A DNA stretch of 64,000 nt from Sphingomonas aerolata (GCF_003046295.1 NZ_PZZN01000001.1:576714-640713), one strand, 5' to 3'. Positions 8,744 to 17,618 are shown, counted from the stretch's first letter. Program-made: numbers and translations. The notes: generated by a model from the letters alone, not told the origin.

Positions 8744-10030
8744 GTGATGCAGACGCGACATGCCGCAATCCCCCGCCCCTCACTAGCGGTGGAAACCGCA
8801 CCAGGCACCGGATCGATGGCCCCCGAAGCCCTGCTGGCGATCGCAATGGCCGCGGTCTCCGACGGCGTCGTGGTCTTCGACGCGGCGGAGCGGCTCGCGC
8901 TGGTCAATCCGCGCGTGGCGGCGCTATTCCGCTTCGACCCGGACCGCGTCATGACCGGCATGGACATGGCGAGCTTTCTCGGAGTCGTCGGCACCGCCGT
9001 CGGCTGGTCCGCGGCACGGATCGCGACGGTGGTCGACAATCACCGTCGCTGGCAGGCCCGGCAGGACAGCGTCGATATCGATCATCATTTCGACGACGGG
9101 ACGATCCTGCATATCAACTTCGCCCCGCTGCCCGGGCACTGCGCGGTAATCACCTACCGCGACGTCACGGTCGAGCGACGGCTGACCGACGTCGTCGCGG
9201 CGCAAGCCGCGCAGGCGGAACGGTTCCGCAAGGAGATCGCGACCGTCGTCACCGAAACCGATGCCGCGGCGGCGGAAGGCCAAGCGATGGGCCGCGCGGG
9301 CGAAGCCGAACTCGAACTGATCGTCCGCGATTTGGGCGACGTCGTCGTCGCCGCGCAGCAATCCACCGCCGCGATGCAGGATGCCGCACAGACCTCGGCG
9401 ATGATGGCGGGCATGATCGACACGGTCGTCGACCAGGTCCGCCACACCAGCAGCGCCGCCAGCGGCGCGATGGCGCATGCGCACGAGACGGTCGCGCTGT
9501 CTCAGGGGTTGTCGGACCATGCCGGATCGATCGGCTCGATCCTCGACATCATCCGCGCGGTCGCCCGGCAGACCGGTCTGGTCGCGCTCAACGCCGCTAT
9601 CGAGGCGGCGCGCAGCGGAGAGGCCGGGCGCGGCTTCGCGGTGGTCGCAGCCGAGGTGAAGACGCTTGCCACGCAGACGTCCGATGCGGTCGCACGGATC
9701 GAGCCGCAGATCTCCGCGATGCAGATCGCAACGCGCGACGTCGTCGCGGCGAATCGCGCGATCGCGCACGACATCGCCGATATCCAGGCTCGCGCGGTCA
9801 TCGTGACCGACACGGCACATAGTCAGAACGAGCGCATTCTCGCGATCACCGCCGCGATCGACGAAACCGCGCTCACCGCACGCGCGATGACAGAAAGCGT
9901 CGAGCATCTGGAAATCCGCAACCAGCGCTTCATCAGCCTGGCCCGGCGGATCGGCCAGCAGCTCGAGTCCGTCCACGCCCTGACCCATGGTCTCAGCGTC
10001 GCCACCGAGACCTTCCAGGCGACCTATTGA
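8744..10030 (+). CDS. Soluble PAS domain methyl-accepting chemotaxis-type protein
   Basis: A 428-aa protein without membrane segments. A PAS domain (about residues 25-150) precedes a coiled coil and an MCP signalling domain, whose hairpin tip is seen in [20 protein letters not shown] and [15 protein letters not shown]. The [13 protein letters not shown] sequence is the conserved CheA/CheW contact tip. It probably senses a cytoplasmic ligand or redox state, but no chemotaxis genes are near. Confidence 0.88.
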   Translation: MMQTRHAAIPRPSLAVETAPGTGSMAPEALLAIAMAAVSDGVVVFDAAERLALVNPRVAALFRFDPDRVMTGMDMASFLGVVGTAVGWSAARIATVVDNHRRWQARQDSVDIDHHFDDGTILHINFAPLPGHCAVITYRDVTVERRLTDVVAAQAAQAERFRKEIATVVTETDAAAAEGQAMGRAGEAELELIVRDLGDVVVAAQQSTAAMQDAAQTSAMMAGMIDTVVDQVRHTSSAASGAMAHAHETVALSQGLSDHAGSIGSILDIIRAVARQTGLVALNAAIEAARSGEAGRGFAVVAAEVKTLATQTSDAVARIEPQISAMQIATRDVVAANRAIAHDIADIQARAVIVTDTAHSQNERILAITAAIDETALTARAMTESVEHLEIRNQRFISLARRIGQQLESVHALTHGLSVATETFQATY

Positions 10031-10118
10031 CGCCCGTCACCGCACAACGGCAGTACGACCCGCTGCGGGGTATCCATCATAAATAAGGGACCGCGACCGC
10101 GTCGCGCATCAACGAGAA

Positions 10119-10194
10119 TGGTGGAGCCGAGGGGGATCGAACCCCTGACCTTTCGCATGCCATGCGAACGCTCTCCCAGCTGAGCTACGGCCCC
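10119..10194 (-). tRNA. tRNA-Ala (anticodon GGC)
   Basis: Read on the minus strand: GGGGCCG acceptor arm, the D-arm TAGCTCAGCTGGGAGAGC, anticodon loop with GGC, T-arm GGTTCGATCCC, and an encoded CCA end. The 76-nt cloverleaf closes fully. Confidence 0.96.
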
Positions 10195-10207
10195 ATTCCC
10201 GTTGGGA

Positions 10208-10265
10208 GGCGGCTCACTAACCGGAGCCGCCCGGGTTGGCAAGCGGCGTAAACGCCGCCTGCCAA
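10208..10265. terminator. Two adjacent strong hairpins between the FYDLN gene and tRNA-Ala
   Basis: GGCGGCTC (10208-10215) pairs with GAGCCGCC (10224-10231), and a second near-perfect palindrome spans 10236-10265 (TTGGCA...GCGGCGT/ACGCCGC...TGCCAA). On the plus strand the second is followed by ATTTCTTT. They probably separate the FYDLN transcript from the tRNA or stop opposing transcription. Confidence 0.5.
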
Positions 10266-10276
10266 ATTTCTTTATC

Positions 10277-10603
10277 TCAACGCTCGTGCTCGTCCTGCGG
10301 CGTCTCGACGCCGAGGTCGTCGTCGCCGCCCAGATCGACTTCGTCGTCCGCGGACGGCTCTTCGTCCTCGCCGGTGATCGAGGCGATATCCTCTTCCTCG
10401 TCACCCTCGAGATCCGCATCGGGCTTCTTGGTGTCGGGCTTGGCGACCTCGAACGGCAGCGGCTGCTTCGACTTCAGGATCGGCTCGGGCTCCCACGCAT
10501 ACCCGCATTCGATGCAGGTGACGGGGTCGGCCTTTTCGAGGTCGTAGAAACGCGTCGCGCATTTCGGACACGAACGCTTCGTGCCCCATTCCGGCTTGAT
10601 CAT
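10277..10603 (-). CDS. FYDLN-acid (TIGR02300) family protein
   Basis: A 108-aa protein with the family hallmark: KRSCPKCATRFYDLEKADPV near residues 10-28, in which the four Cys (CPKC...CIEC) form a zinc ribbon, then an extremely acidic C-terminal half. This family is nearly restricted to Alphaproteobacteria and has no established function. ATG 10603 gives the canonical MIKPEWGTKR start. It is divergent from aroA. Confidence 0.9.
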   Translation of the reverse strand: MIKPEWGTKRSCPKCATRFYDLEKADPVTCIECGYAWEPEPILKSKQPLPFEVAKPDTKKPDADLEGDEEEDIASITGEDEEPSADDEVDLGGDDDLGVETPQDEHER

Positions 10604-10701
10604 GCCGATAGAACCTTTCGAATGGATAGATTGTGGGGGATGCCCCCGCAAAGTGGGCGCGCCTTGCCATAGCGCAAGGCCACTGTCAAAAGCCCGGCCC
10701 C

Positions 10702-12036
10702 ATGACACACCCCCTCCCCCAGCCGCTGGACGTCGTCGCGCGCGGTCCGCTGACCGGTTCGATTGCGGTTCCCGGCGACAAGTCGATCAGCCACCGCGCG
10801 CTGATGTTCGCGAGCCTCGCGGTCGGCACCAGCCGGATCACCGGTTTGCTCGAGGGCGAGGACGTGCTCGCCACCGCGGCGGCGATGCGCGCGATGGGCG
10901 CGACGATCGAGCGGCAGGACGACGGCATCTGGGTCGTCGACGGCGTCGGTGTCGGCGGGCTGCTCCAGCCCGCGACCGCCCTGGAGATGGGCAATTCGGG
11001 CACCTCGACGCGATTGCTGATGGGGCTGGTGTCGAGCCACCCGATCACCTGCACCTTCACCGGCGACGCCTCGCTGTCGGGACGGCCGATGGGCCGCGTG
11101 ATCGAGCCGCTGTCGCAGATGGGCGCGGACATCGCCGCGTCGCCCGGCGGCAAGCTGCCGCTGATGGTGCGCGGGATCTGCCCCGCGGTGCCGATCACCT
11201 ACACGCTGCCGGTCGCGTCGGCGCAGGTGAAGTCGGCGATTCTGCTTGCCGGGCTCAACACGCCCGGCATCACCACGGTGATCGAGCCGGTCGCGACGCG
11301 CGATCACAGCGAGCGGATGCTGACCGGGTTCGGCGCGCAGCTGACCGTCGAGGAAACGGACCAGGGCCGCGTGATCTCGATCACCGGCGAGGCGGAGCTG
11401 ACCCCGCAGGATATCGTCGTGCCGGGCGATCCGTCGTCCTCAGCCTTCTGGCTGGTCGCGGCGTCGATCGTGCCGGGGTCTGACATCGTCGTGCGCAATG
11501 TCGGGCTGAACCCGACGCGGATCGGCATCGTCACCGCGCTCCGCATGATGGGCGCGGACATCACCGAGCTCGATCCGCGGACCGTCGGCGGCGAGCCCGT
11601 CGCCGACCTGCGCGTCCGCCATGCCGCGCTGACCGCGATCGAGGTGCCGGCCGATCTCGCGCCGAGCATGATCGACGAATATCCGGTGCTGTTCGTCGCC
11701 GCGGCGTTTGCGTCCGGCACGACCGTAGCCAGGGGCGCGCACGAGCTGCGGGTGAAGGAATCGGACCGGATCACGACGATGCGGATCGCGCTCGAGGCGT
11801 GCGGCGTGGCGTGCGAGGAATTCGAAGACGGCATGGCGATCACCGGTTCGGGCGGGGCGGCGATTCGCGGTGGCGCTCGGGTCGCCTCGAAACTCGATCA
11901 TCGCATCGCAATGAGCATGGTGGTGGCTGGACTTGGCAGCGCCGAGCCCATCACGATCGACGACATATCGCCGGTGGCGACGAGCTATCCCGTGTTCTTC
12001 CGGTCGCTCGACGCGCTTACCGGCAAGGGGGAATAA
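10702..12036 (+). CDS. aroA: 3-phosphoshikimate 1-carboxyvinyltransferase (EPSP synthase)
   Basis: A 444-aa shikimate-pathway enzyme. Conserved sites seen are PGDKSISHRALM near residue 23, NSGTSTRLLMG near 98, and RVKESDRI-type LRVKESDRITTM near 350. The start at ATG 10702 matches the family N-terminus rather than the longer open frame. It ends one base before cmk, so the two are an operon (a common alphaproteobacterial order, usually followed by rpsA). Confidence 0.95.
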   Translation: MTHPLPQPLDVVARGPLTGSIAVPGDKSISHRALMFASLAVGTSRITGLLEGEDVLATAAAMRAMGATIERQDDGIWVVDGVGVGGLLQPATALEMGNSGTSTRLLMGLVSSHPITCTFTGDASLSGRPMGRVIEPLSQMGADIAASPGGKLPLMVRGICPAVPITYTLPVASAQVKSAILLAGLNTPGITTVIEPVATRDHSERMLTGFGAQLTVEETDQGRVISITGEAELTPQDIVVPGDPSSSAFWLVAASIVPGSDIVVRNVGLNPTRIGIVTALRMMGADITELDPRTVGGEPVADLRVRHAALTAIEVPADLAPSMIDEYPVLFVAAAFASGTTVARGAHELRVKESDRITTMRIALEACGVACEEFEDGMAITGSGGAAIRGGARVASKLDHRIAMSMVVAGLGSAEPITIDDISPVATSYPVFFRSLDALTGKGE

Positions 12037-12037
12037 G

Positions 12038-12673
12038 ATGATCATCGCAGTCGACGGTCCGGCGGCATCGGGCAAGGGCACGATCGCGCGCGCCTTGGCG
12101 AAGCATTACGGGCTCCCCTATCTCGACACCGGCCTGCTCTACCGCGCGGTGGCGCTGAACGTGGCGCGGATGGGGCTGGATCTCGAGCAGGAAGCCGATG
12201 CGGTCGCCGCATGCGATTTCGACGATGCGATGATGACCGACCCGGCGCTGCGCGACGACGATGTCGGGGCGATGGCCTCGATCGTGTCCGCACACCCGCT
12301 GGTCCGCGCGGCGCTGATGCAGCGACAGAAGCGGTTTGCCGCGCAGGCGGGTGGCGCGATCCTCGACGGGCGCGATATCGGCACGGTCATCGTGCCCGAT
12401 GCGGATGCCAAGCTGTTCGTGAAGGCGACCCCCAATATCCGCGCGCAGCGGCGCCATGCCGAATTGCAGGCACGTGGCGGGACGGCGAGCAAGGACCGCG
12501 TGCTGGCGGACATCCGGGCGCGGGATGCGCGCGACAGCGGGCGCTCGATCGCACCGCTGGTGATGGCGCCGGATGCGGCGTTGCTGGATACGAGCTTCCT
12601 GTCGATCGAAGCGTCGGTGCAGCGCGCGGTGGCGCTGGTTGAGGCGCAGCGGGCGAAGAAGGCGTCGGGTTAG
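12038..12673 (+). CDS. cmk: Cytidylate kinase
   Basis: A 211-aa (d)CMP kinase. The N-terminal P-loop IAVDGPAASGKGTIARAL, the LDTGLLYRAVALN segment and the DGRDIGTVIVPDA NMP-binding region are all present. ATG 12038 lies directly after the aroA stop, indicating coupling. Confidence 0.95.
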   Translation: MIIAVDGPAASGKGTIARALAKHYGLPYLDTGLLYRAVALNVARMGLDLEQEADAVAACDFDDAMMTDPALRDDDVGAMASIVSAHPLVRAALMQRQKRFAAQAGGAILDGRDIGTVIVPDADAKLFVKATPNIRAQRRHAELQARGGTASKDRVLADIRARDARDSGRSIAPLVMAPDAALLDTSFLSIEASVQRAVALVEAQRAKKASG

Positions 12674-12700
12674 GCCTTTCGCTTGCCGCCAAGAGTAACA

Positions 12701-12804
12701 CCACCCCGGCGAAGGCCGGGGCCCAGTTGGAAAGGTCGCAGTAACGGAGCGCTGCGCTTGGTTAGCGATGTCCCCCAACTGGGCCCCGGCCTTCGCCGGG
12801 GTGG
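12701..12804. repeat. Perfect 30-bp inverted repeat (GC-rich palindromic intergenic element)
   Basis: Bases 12701-12730 are the exact reverse complement of 12775-12804, with 44 bp between. Each arm itself contains the smaller palindrome CCCCGGC-GAA-GGCCGGGG. Such CCCCGGCGAAGGCCGGGG cores recur as dispersed repeats in sphingomonad genomes (family knowledge, not checked here). Transcribed, it would fold into a very stable hairpin downstream of cmk and could act as terminator or mRNA stabiliser. Confidence 0.8.
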
Positions 12805-12843
12805 CTTTTGGTTGGGCTAGGGTACCGTAAAACAACGCTGTTT

Positions 12844-12890
12844 CCCCGCGAAGGCGGGGACCCAGACTGGGCTCCCGCCTTTGCGGGAGA
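12844..12890. repeat. Second, imperfect palindromic repeat of the same type
   Basis: CCCCGCGAAGGCGGGGACCCAG is followed immediately by its imperfect inverse (CTGGGCTCCCGCCTTTGCGGG). It resembles the neighbouring 30-bp element but is diverged, as if two related elements inserted next to each other between cmk and the SemiSWEET gene. Confidence 0.65.
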
Positions 12891-12916
12891 ACAAGGACGC
12901 GCGGAAACGCTCCCCC

Positions 12917-13174
12917 TTACAAAGCCGTCGCCAGCGTGATCGCCCCCAGCACCACCCCCGGGAAGTTCGCCACCGCGATCGGCCAGTCGCGCTTCGGCTT
13001 CAGCACGCCATACGCGACCCACAGCCCGCAATTGACCATCGTCGCGAACGGCTGGACCACCGATCCCTTCTGACCGGCCAGGTTCAGCATGATCTGGTCG
13101 ATATAGGACAGGTACATCACGATCGCCGTCGCCGTGGCGATCCAGCCCAGCACGAGAATGCCGCGTTCGCTCAA
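12917..13174 (-). CDS. SemiSWEET-family (PQ-loop) sugar transporter
   Basis: An 85-aa, three-helix protein, the size of bacterial SemiSWEETs that dimerise to form a sugar pore. Helix 1 is LGWIATATAIVMYLSYIDQI, helix 2 contains PFATMVNCGLWVAYG with the conserved Asn-Trp region, and helix 3 is the C-terminal VANFPGVVLGAITLATAL. It is on the opposite strand to cmk and rpsA, which it separates. The substrate is unknown. Confidence 0.85.
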   Translation of the reverse strand: MSERGILVLGWIATATAIVMYLSYIDQIMLNLAGQKGSVVQPFATMVNCGLWVAYGVLKPKRDWPIAVANFPGVVLGAITLATAL

Positions 13175-13220
13175 ATCTTCGCTCCTGTTGTGAGCCGCCC
13201 GTAACGCTGCAGCGGCGAAC

Positions 13221-13249
13221 TTGCTCCGAGACGGGGTTTCCGCTACACA
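13221..13249 (+). promoter_or_regulatory. Candidate sigma-70 promoter of rpsA
   Basis: TTGCTC (13221-13226) and TACACA (13244-13249) are separated by 17 bp, a plausible housekeeping promoter in the gap where transcription of rpsA must restart after the opposing SemiSWEET gene. Confidence 0.35.
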
Positions 13250-13281
13250 GGAGCGTCCGGCGAGCGATGCTCGTGGAGGAA

Positions 13282-13315
13282 GGCGCGGAGACCTTTGAGT
13301 CTCACGCGCCGTTTT
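13282..13315 (+). promoter_or_regulatory. rpsA leader hairpin with short T-run
   Basis: GGCGCGGAGA (13282-13291) pairs with TCTCACGCGCC (13300-13310, one bulge), followed by GTTTT. It lies 135 nt before the rpsA ATG and so would be in the 5' UTR: either an attenuator-type terminator or an S1 autoregulatory leader structure. Confidence 0.4.
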
Positions 13316-13449
13316 CGCATTCAGCGTCTACATCCTCTGCGCCTCGTGCCGTCCGGATGCCGCGCCGGCGTTCGGTCGTCGCGGCAACGAAGGCCAAGAC
13401 CAGCGGATCCAACCGCTTGGCCGGAAACAGACTAGGATTACTGAATTCT

Positions 13450-15168
13450 ATGGCAACCCAGGTAATGCCGTCGCGCGACGATTTCGCCGCGATGCTGAAC
13501 GAGACGCTCGGCGACGCCGACAGCTTCGAGGGCCGCGTGGTGCATGGCACCGTGACCGGCATCGAGAACGACATGGCCGTCATCGACGTCGGTCTGAAGT
13601 CGGAAGGCCGCGTGCCGCTTCGCGAATTCGCAGCGCCGGGCCAAAAGGCTGACCTGAAGGTCGGCGACGAAGTCGAAGTCTATGTCGACCGCGTCGAGAA
13701 CGTCCATGGCGAAGCGATGCTCAGCCGCGACCGCGCGCGCCGCGAAGCCGCATGGGACAAGCTGGAAACCGAATTCTCGAAGACGACCCGCGTCGAGGGC
13801 GTGATCTTCGGCCGCGTGAAGGGTGGCTTCACCGTCGACCTGAACGGCGCCGTCGCGTTCCTGCCGGGCTCGCAGGTCGACATCCGCCCCGTGCGCGACG
13901 TCACCCCGCTGATGGACATCCCCCAGCCCTTCCAGATCCTGAAGATGGACCGCAAGCGCGGCAACATCGTCGTGTCGCGTCGCGCCGTTCTCGAAGAGAC
14001 GCGCGCAGAGCAGCGTTCGGGCCTGATCCTCAGCCTCGCCGAGGGCCAGATCATCGACGGCGTCGTCAAGAACATCACCGATTATGGTGCGTTCGTTGAC
14101 CTCGGCGGCATCGATGGCCTGCTGCACGTCACCGATCTCAGCTACAAGCGTGTCGGTCACCCGAGCGAAGTCCTGAACATCGGCGACACCGTCAAGGTGC
14201 AGATCATCCGCATCAACAAGGACACCCAGCGCATCAGCCTCGGCATGAAGCAGCTGGAGAGCGATCCCTGGGATGGCGCGATGGTCAAGTATCCGGTCGG
14301 CGCAAAGCTCACCGGCCGCGTCACGAACATCACCGAATATGGTGCGTTCGTCGAGCTGGAAGCGGGCATCGAAGGCCTCGTCCACGTGTCGGAAATGTCC
14401 TGGACCAAGAAGAACGTCCATCCGGGCAAGATCGTCAGCACTTCGCAGGAAGTCGACGTCATGGTCCTCGAAGTCGATTCCGAGAAGCGTCGCATCTCGC
14501 TCGGCCTCAAGCAGGCTCAGGCCAATCCTTGGGAGGCGTTCGCTGCCGCGCATCCGATCGGCTCGACCGTTGAGGGCGAAGTCAAGAACGCGACCGAATT
14601 CGGTCTGTTCATCGGCCTCGACAACGACGTCGACGGCATGGTCCACATGTCCGACATCGCCTGGGGCGTTTCGGGCGAGGACGCGCTCAACCTGCACCGC
14701 AAGGGTGAGACCGTCGAGGCCGTCGTGCTCGACATCGACGCCGAGAAGGAGCGTATCTCGCTCGGCATGAAGCAGCTCGAGCGCGGCGGGCCTTCGGCCG
14801 GCGGCATCGCAGCAGCAGGCGACAAGCTGAACAAGAACGCGATCGTCACGGTCACCGTTCTCGAAGTCCGCGACGCGGGCCTCGAAGTTCAGCAGGGCGA
14901 CGATGGCGCGACCGGCTTCATCAAGCGCACGGATCTGGGTCGCGATCGCGACGAGCAGCGTCCGGAGCGTTTCCAGGTCGGCCAGAAGTTCGACGCGATG
15001 GTGACGGGCTTCGATCGTTCGAAGAAGCCGACCTTCTCGATCAAGGCGATGCAGATCTCCGAAGAGAAGCAGGCCGTCGCTCAGTATGGTTCGTCGGACT
15101 CCGGCGCGACCCTCGGCAACATCCTGGGCGAGGCTCTCAAGGCCCGCACGGAAGCCGAAAAGAAGTAA
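13450..15168 (+). CDS. rpsA: 30S ribosomal protein S1
   Basis: A 572-aa protein with six S1 RNA-binding repeats. Each repeat carries a G-x-V-x(n)-YGAFV-type core: two divergent N-terminal repeats that bind the ribosome, then VKNITDYGAFVDLGGIDG, VTNITEYGAFVELEAGIEG, VKNATEFGLFIGLDNDVDG and a final degenerate repeat. ATG 13450 (MATQVMPSRDDF) is the family start. It unwinds and delivers mRNA on the 30S subunit. It is followed by a terminator and then ihfB. Confidence 0.96.
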   Translation: MATQVMPSRDDFAAMLNETLGDADSFEGRVVHGTVTGIENDMAVIDVGLKSEGRVPLREFAAPGQKADLKVGDEVEVYVDRVENVHGEAMLSRDRARREAAWDKLETEFSKTTRVEGVIFGRVKGGFTVDLNGAVAFLPGSQVDIRPVRDVTPLMDIPQPFQILKMDRKRGNIVVSRRAVLEETRAEQRSGLILSLAEGQIIDGVVKNITDYGAFVDLGGIDGLLHVTDLSYKRVGHPSEVLNIGDTVKVQIIRINKDTQRISLGMKQLESDPWDGAMVKYPVGAKLTGRVTNITEYGAFVELEAGIEGLVHVSEMSWTKKNVHPGKIVSTSQEVDVMVLEVDSEKRRISLGLKQAQANPWEAFAAAHPIGSTVEGEVKNATEFGLFIGLDNDVDGMVHMSDIAWGVSGEDALNLHRKGETVEAVVLDIDAEKERISLGMKQLERGGPSAGGIAAAGDKLNKNAIVTVTVLEVRDAGLEVQQGDDGATGFIKRTDLGRDRDEQRPERFQVGQKFDAMVTGFDRSKKPTFSIKAMQISEEKQAVAQYGSSDSGATLGNILGEALKARTEAEKK

Positions 15169-15175
15169 GCGAATT

Positions 15176-15211
15176 GGGACCGGGATGCTCGATGCATTTC
15201 GGTCCCTTTTG
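15176..15211 (+). terminator. Rho-independent terminator of rpsA
   Basis: GGGACCG (15176-15182) pairs with CGGTCCC (15200-15206) followed by TTTTG, eight bases after the rpsA stop. Confidence 0.85.
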
Positions 15212-15296
15212 CTTTTGGCTTGAAACTCATTTGGTGCTATCGCCCCAATTACTGACCTAAATCAGTATTATCACATATGGGCGGGGGCTCGTTACC

Positions 15297-15578
15297 ATGA
15301 TCAGATCTGAGCTTGTTCAAAAACTGACCGATGCGCATCCGGACCTGGAGCCGCGCGAGGTCGAATTGATCGTCTCGTGTTTCTTCGACGAGATCTCGAA
15401 GCGGCTGGCCGCCGACGGCCGGGTCGAACTGCGCGGCTTCGGCGCATTTTCCACGCGCGCGCGCGATGCGAGGACCGGACGCAATCCCCGGACCGGCGAA
15501 GTCGTCGCCGTCGACGCCAAGCGCGTCCCCTATTTCAAGCCCGGCAAGGAAATGCGCTCGCGTCTTAACGTCGATTGA
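15297..15578 (+). CDS. ihfB: Integration host factor subunit beta
   Basis: A 93-aa HU/IHF-family DNA-bending protein. The sequence [17 protein letters not shown], the [14 protein letters not shown] arm base and [13 protein letters not shown]-intercalating loop are typical, and the location directly downstream of rpsA is the usual place of ihfB in Proteobacteria, which favours IHF-beta over HU. Confidence 0.92.
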   Translation: MIRSELVQKLTDAHPDLEPREVELIVSCFFDEISKRLAADGRVELRGFGAFSTRARDARTGRNPRTGEVVAVDAKRVPYFKPGKEMRSRLNVD

Positions 15579-15642
15579 GCGGCACCTGCGGGTCCAACAT
15601 GGGTTGACCCTGCGCTCGACCTCGTCTTTCTGACTCCCGTGT

Positions 15643-15726
15643 GCGGACGTGGCGAAACCGGTAGACGCAGGAGACTTAAAATCTCCCTCCCCTGGAGTGC
15701 GGGTTCGAGTCCCGCCGTCCGCACCA
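15643..15726 (+). tRNA. tRNA-Leu (anticodon TAA)
   Basis: An 84-nt class II tRNA with encoded CCA. GCGGACG at the 5' end pairs with CGTCCGC at the 3' end; the anticodon stem-loop is GAGACTTAAAATCTC with anticodon TAA; the variable arm is CCCTCCCCTGGAGTG-like; the T-arm is GCGGGTTCGAGTCCCGC. The following protein gene begins at or inside its 3' end. Confidence 0.95.
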
Positions 15727-17180
15727 TCACGCTTGCCTGTGCCGCCGCGCTGCTCTTCGCACCGGCGGCCTGCAACCGGCGCCGCGACTCGGGCGCGGTC
15801 GTCGTCAGCGCGATCGGTGGGGCGCCCGCTGCCGCGGATGCCCGCCGGGGCCCGATCGACCTCCCCTCGCGCCTGCTGATTGATTCGACGGCGCAGGGGC
15901 TGGTCCGGTTCGATGCCGCCGGCCAGATCGAGCCCGGCTTGGCCGAACGCTGGATCGTCATCGATGATGGCATGAGCTATATTTTCCGCCTGCGCGAAGC
16001 CACGTGGAGCGACGGTGGCCGCATCACCGCGGACCAGATCGTCGCGATGCTCAAACGCCAGATCGTGCCGGCATCGCGCAATCCGCTCGCCCCCTTTCTC
16101 AGCGCGGTCGACGAAATCGTCGTGATGACGCCGCAGGTGATCGAGGTCCGGTTGTCTCGGCCGCGTCCCGACCTGCTCAAGTTGTTCGCTCAGCCCGAAC
16201 TCGCGCTGCTGCGTCTGCGCCCGCCCGGCGGCAGCGGCCCGTTCCGCATTGCCCAGCCCGGCGCCGCGCCGTTGCTGCGCCCGGTTTATGATCTCAACCG
16301 CGCCGACCCCGAAGACCAGCTCGAGATGCAGCCCGAACGTGACGTCCGCCTGATCGGCGAGCGCGCCGCGCGGGCGATCGCGCGGTTTGCGCATCGCGAC
16401 TCGGACCTGGTCAGCGGCGGCAGCTTCGCCGACTGGCCGCTGCTCGCGACGGCCGATATCGCCCCCGCCGCGATCCGGGTCGACCCCGCAGTCGGGTTGT
16501 TCGGGCTCGCGATCGTTTCGCGGACGGGCTTCCTTGCCGAGGCGGCGAACCGCGCCGCGATCTCACAGGCGATCGATCGCAGCGCGCTGACCGCCGCGAT
16601 CGCCCCCAATTGGGAGGCTGCGGACCGCATCCTCGCCGAACCCCTCGACTCCGCCGGGCTCCCGCAGGTGCCGTCATGGACGCTGCTGAACCAGGACGAG
16701 CGCCGGGCAGGTGCCCGGTTACGGGTCGCGACGTGGCGCGAGCAGGCGCAGAGCGGGCCGATCGCGATGCGGATCGCGCTGCCCGCCGGATCCGGCGCTA
16801 CGATCCTCTACGCGCATGTTGCCGCCGCCCTGCTCCGGATCGGCATCCTGCCCGAGCGCGTCGCGATCGATGCGCCCGCCGACCTGCGGCTGATCGACCT
16901 GGTAGCGCCCTATGACAGCGCGCGCTGGTATCTGGCGAACGCCTGCATCGTCTGCAGCGCCCAAGCGCAGGCGGCACTCGACGCCGCGCGGGCGGCACCG
17001 ACGCTCGCCGAACGCAGCCAGCGGATTGCGGCGGCCGATGCCGCGCTGAACGAGGACGTGCCCTTCATTCCGCTCGCACGGCCGCTGCGCTGGTCGCTGG
17101 TCGCGACGCGGCTGCAACAATGGCAGCCGAACAGCCGCGCGTGGCACCCGTTGAACAGGCTTCGTCCCGACACCAAGTGA
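15726..17180 (+). CDS. ABC-transporter peptide/solute-binding lipoprotein (SBP_bac_5 type), start unclear
   Basis: About 484 aa. An N-terminal hydrophobic segment ends in a lipobox-like APAAC, followed by a family-5 extracellular solute-binding domain: GLAERWIVIDDGMSYIFRLR, then WSDGGRITADQIVAML, typical of oligopeptide-binding proteins. No permease or ATPase gene is near. The start is a puzzle: between the tRNA-Leu CCA and the lipobox there is no in-frame ATG or TTG; a GTG in frame lies at 15639, before the tRNA, and CTG 15750 is inside the signal peptide. The coordinate given (ATC at 15726) is only the first codon after the tRNA body. It overlaps no downstream gene and ends 5 bp before the DUF4112 gene. 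Confidence 0.7.
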   Translation: MTLACAAALLFAPAACNRRRDSGAVVVSAIGGAPAAADARRGPIDLPSRLLIDSTAQGLVRFDAAGQIEPGLAERWIVIDDGMSYIFRLREATWSDGGRITADQIVAMLKRQIVPASRNPLAPFLSAVDEIVVMTPQVIEVRLSRPRPDLLKLFAQPELALLRLRPPGGSGPFRIAQPGAAPLLRPVYDLNRADPEDQLEMQPERDVRLIGERAARAIARFAHRDSDLVSGGSFADWPLLATADIAPAAIRVDPAVGLFGLAIVSRTGFLAEAANRAAISQAIDRSALTAAIAPNWEAADRILAEPLDSAGLPQVPSWTLLNQDERRAGARLRVATWREQAQSGPIAMRIALPAGSGATILYAHVAAALLRIGILPERVAIDAPADLRLIDLVAPYDSARWYLANACIVCSAQAQAALDAARAAPTLAERSQRIAAADAALNEDVPFIPLARPLRWSLVATRLQQWQPNSRAWHPLNRLRPDTK

Positions 17181-17185
17181 GTCGC

Positions 17186-17611
17186 ATGACGAACAATGCC
17201 ACTCGCATCGATCCCGCCACGCTGGCCAGCAGCTTCGCGATCGGTCAGGACCCGGCCTCGGTCCGCGCCCGGGTCGAGGCGCTGGAGCGCATTCTCGAAC
17301 GCGCGTTCATGGTCCCCGGGATCAACCGCCCGATCGGGCTCGATGCGATCGTCGGGCTGATCCCCGTCATCGGTGACCTGATCGGTGCGCTGATGGGGAG
17401 CTGGCTCGTCTGGGAGGCGCGCAACCTCGGCATGTCGAAGTTCCAGCTCGCCCGGATGATGGGCAATGTCGGGTTCGACGCAGCGCTCGGGCTGGTGCCG
17501 TTCGTCGGCGACGCCGCGGATTTCATGTTCCGATCGAACACGCGCAACCTGCGGATCATCAAGCGTCACCTCGACAAGCACCACCCCTCGACCGTCACGC
17601 TAGCGGGCTGA
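17186..17611 (+). CDS. DUF4112 family membrane-associated protein
   Basis: A 141-aa protein. The conserved DUF4112 core is VEALERILERAFMVPG followed by IGLDAIVGLIPVIGDLIGAL and a second DAALGLVPFVGDAADFMFRS, i.e. two repeated GL(I/V)P(V/F)(I/V)GD motifs within hydrophobic segments. ATG 17186 gives MTNNATRID. It probably shares a transcript with the preceding binding protein. The function is unknown. Confidence 0.85.
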   Translation: MTNNATRIDPATLASSFAIGQDPASVRARVEALERILERAFMVPGINRPIGLDAIVGLIPVIGDLIGALMGSWLVWEARNLGMSKFQLARMMGNVGFDAALGLVPFVGDAADFMFRSNTRNLRIIKRHLDKHHPSTVTLAG

Positions 17612-17618
17612 GTGCGGG

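Noticed and set aside
8924..9988. Long minus-strand open frame (354 aa) opposite the PAS-MCP gene
   Set aside because: Arg/Asp/His-rich shadow composition typical of antisense to GC-rich genes; the plus-strand frame has clear PAS and MCP motifs.
15643..15726. tRNA-Leu as the attachment site of an integrated island
   Set aside because: No integrase and no repeat of the tRNA 3' end was found downstream, so the odd start of the next gene is listed separately rather than as an island.
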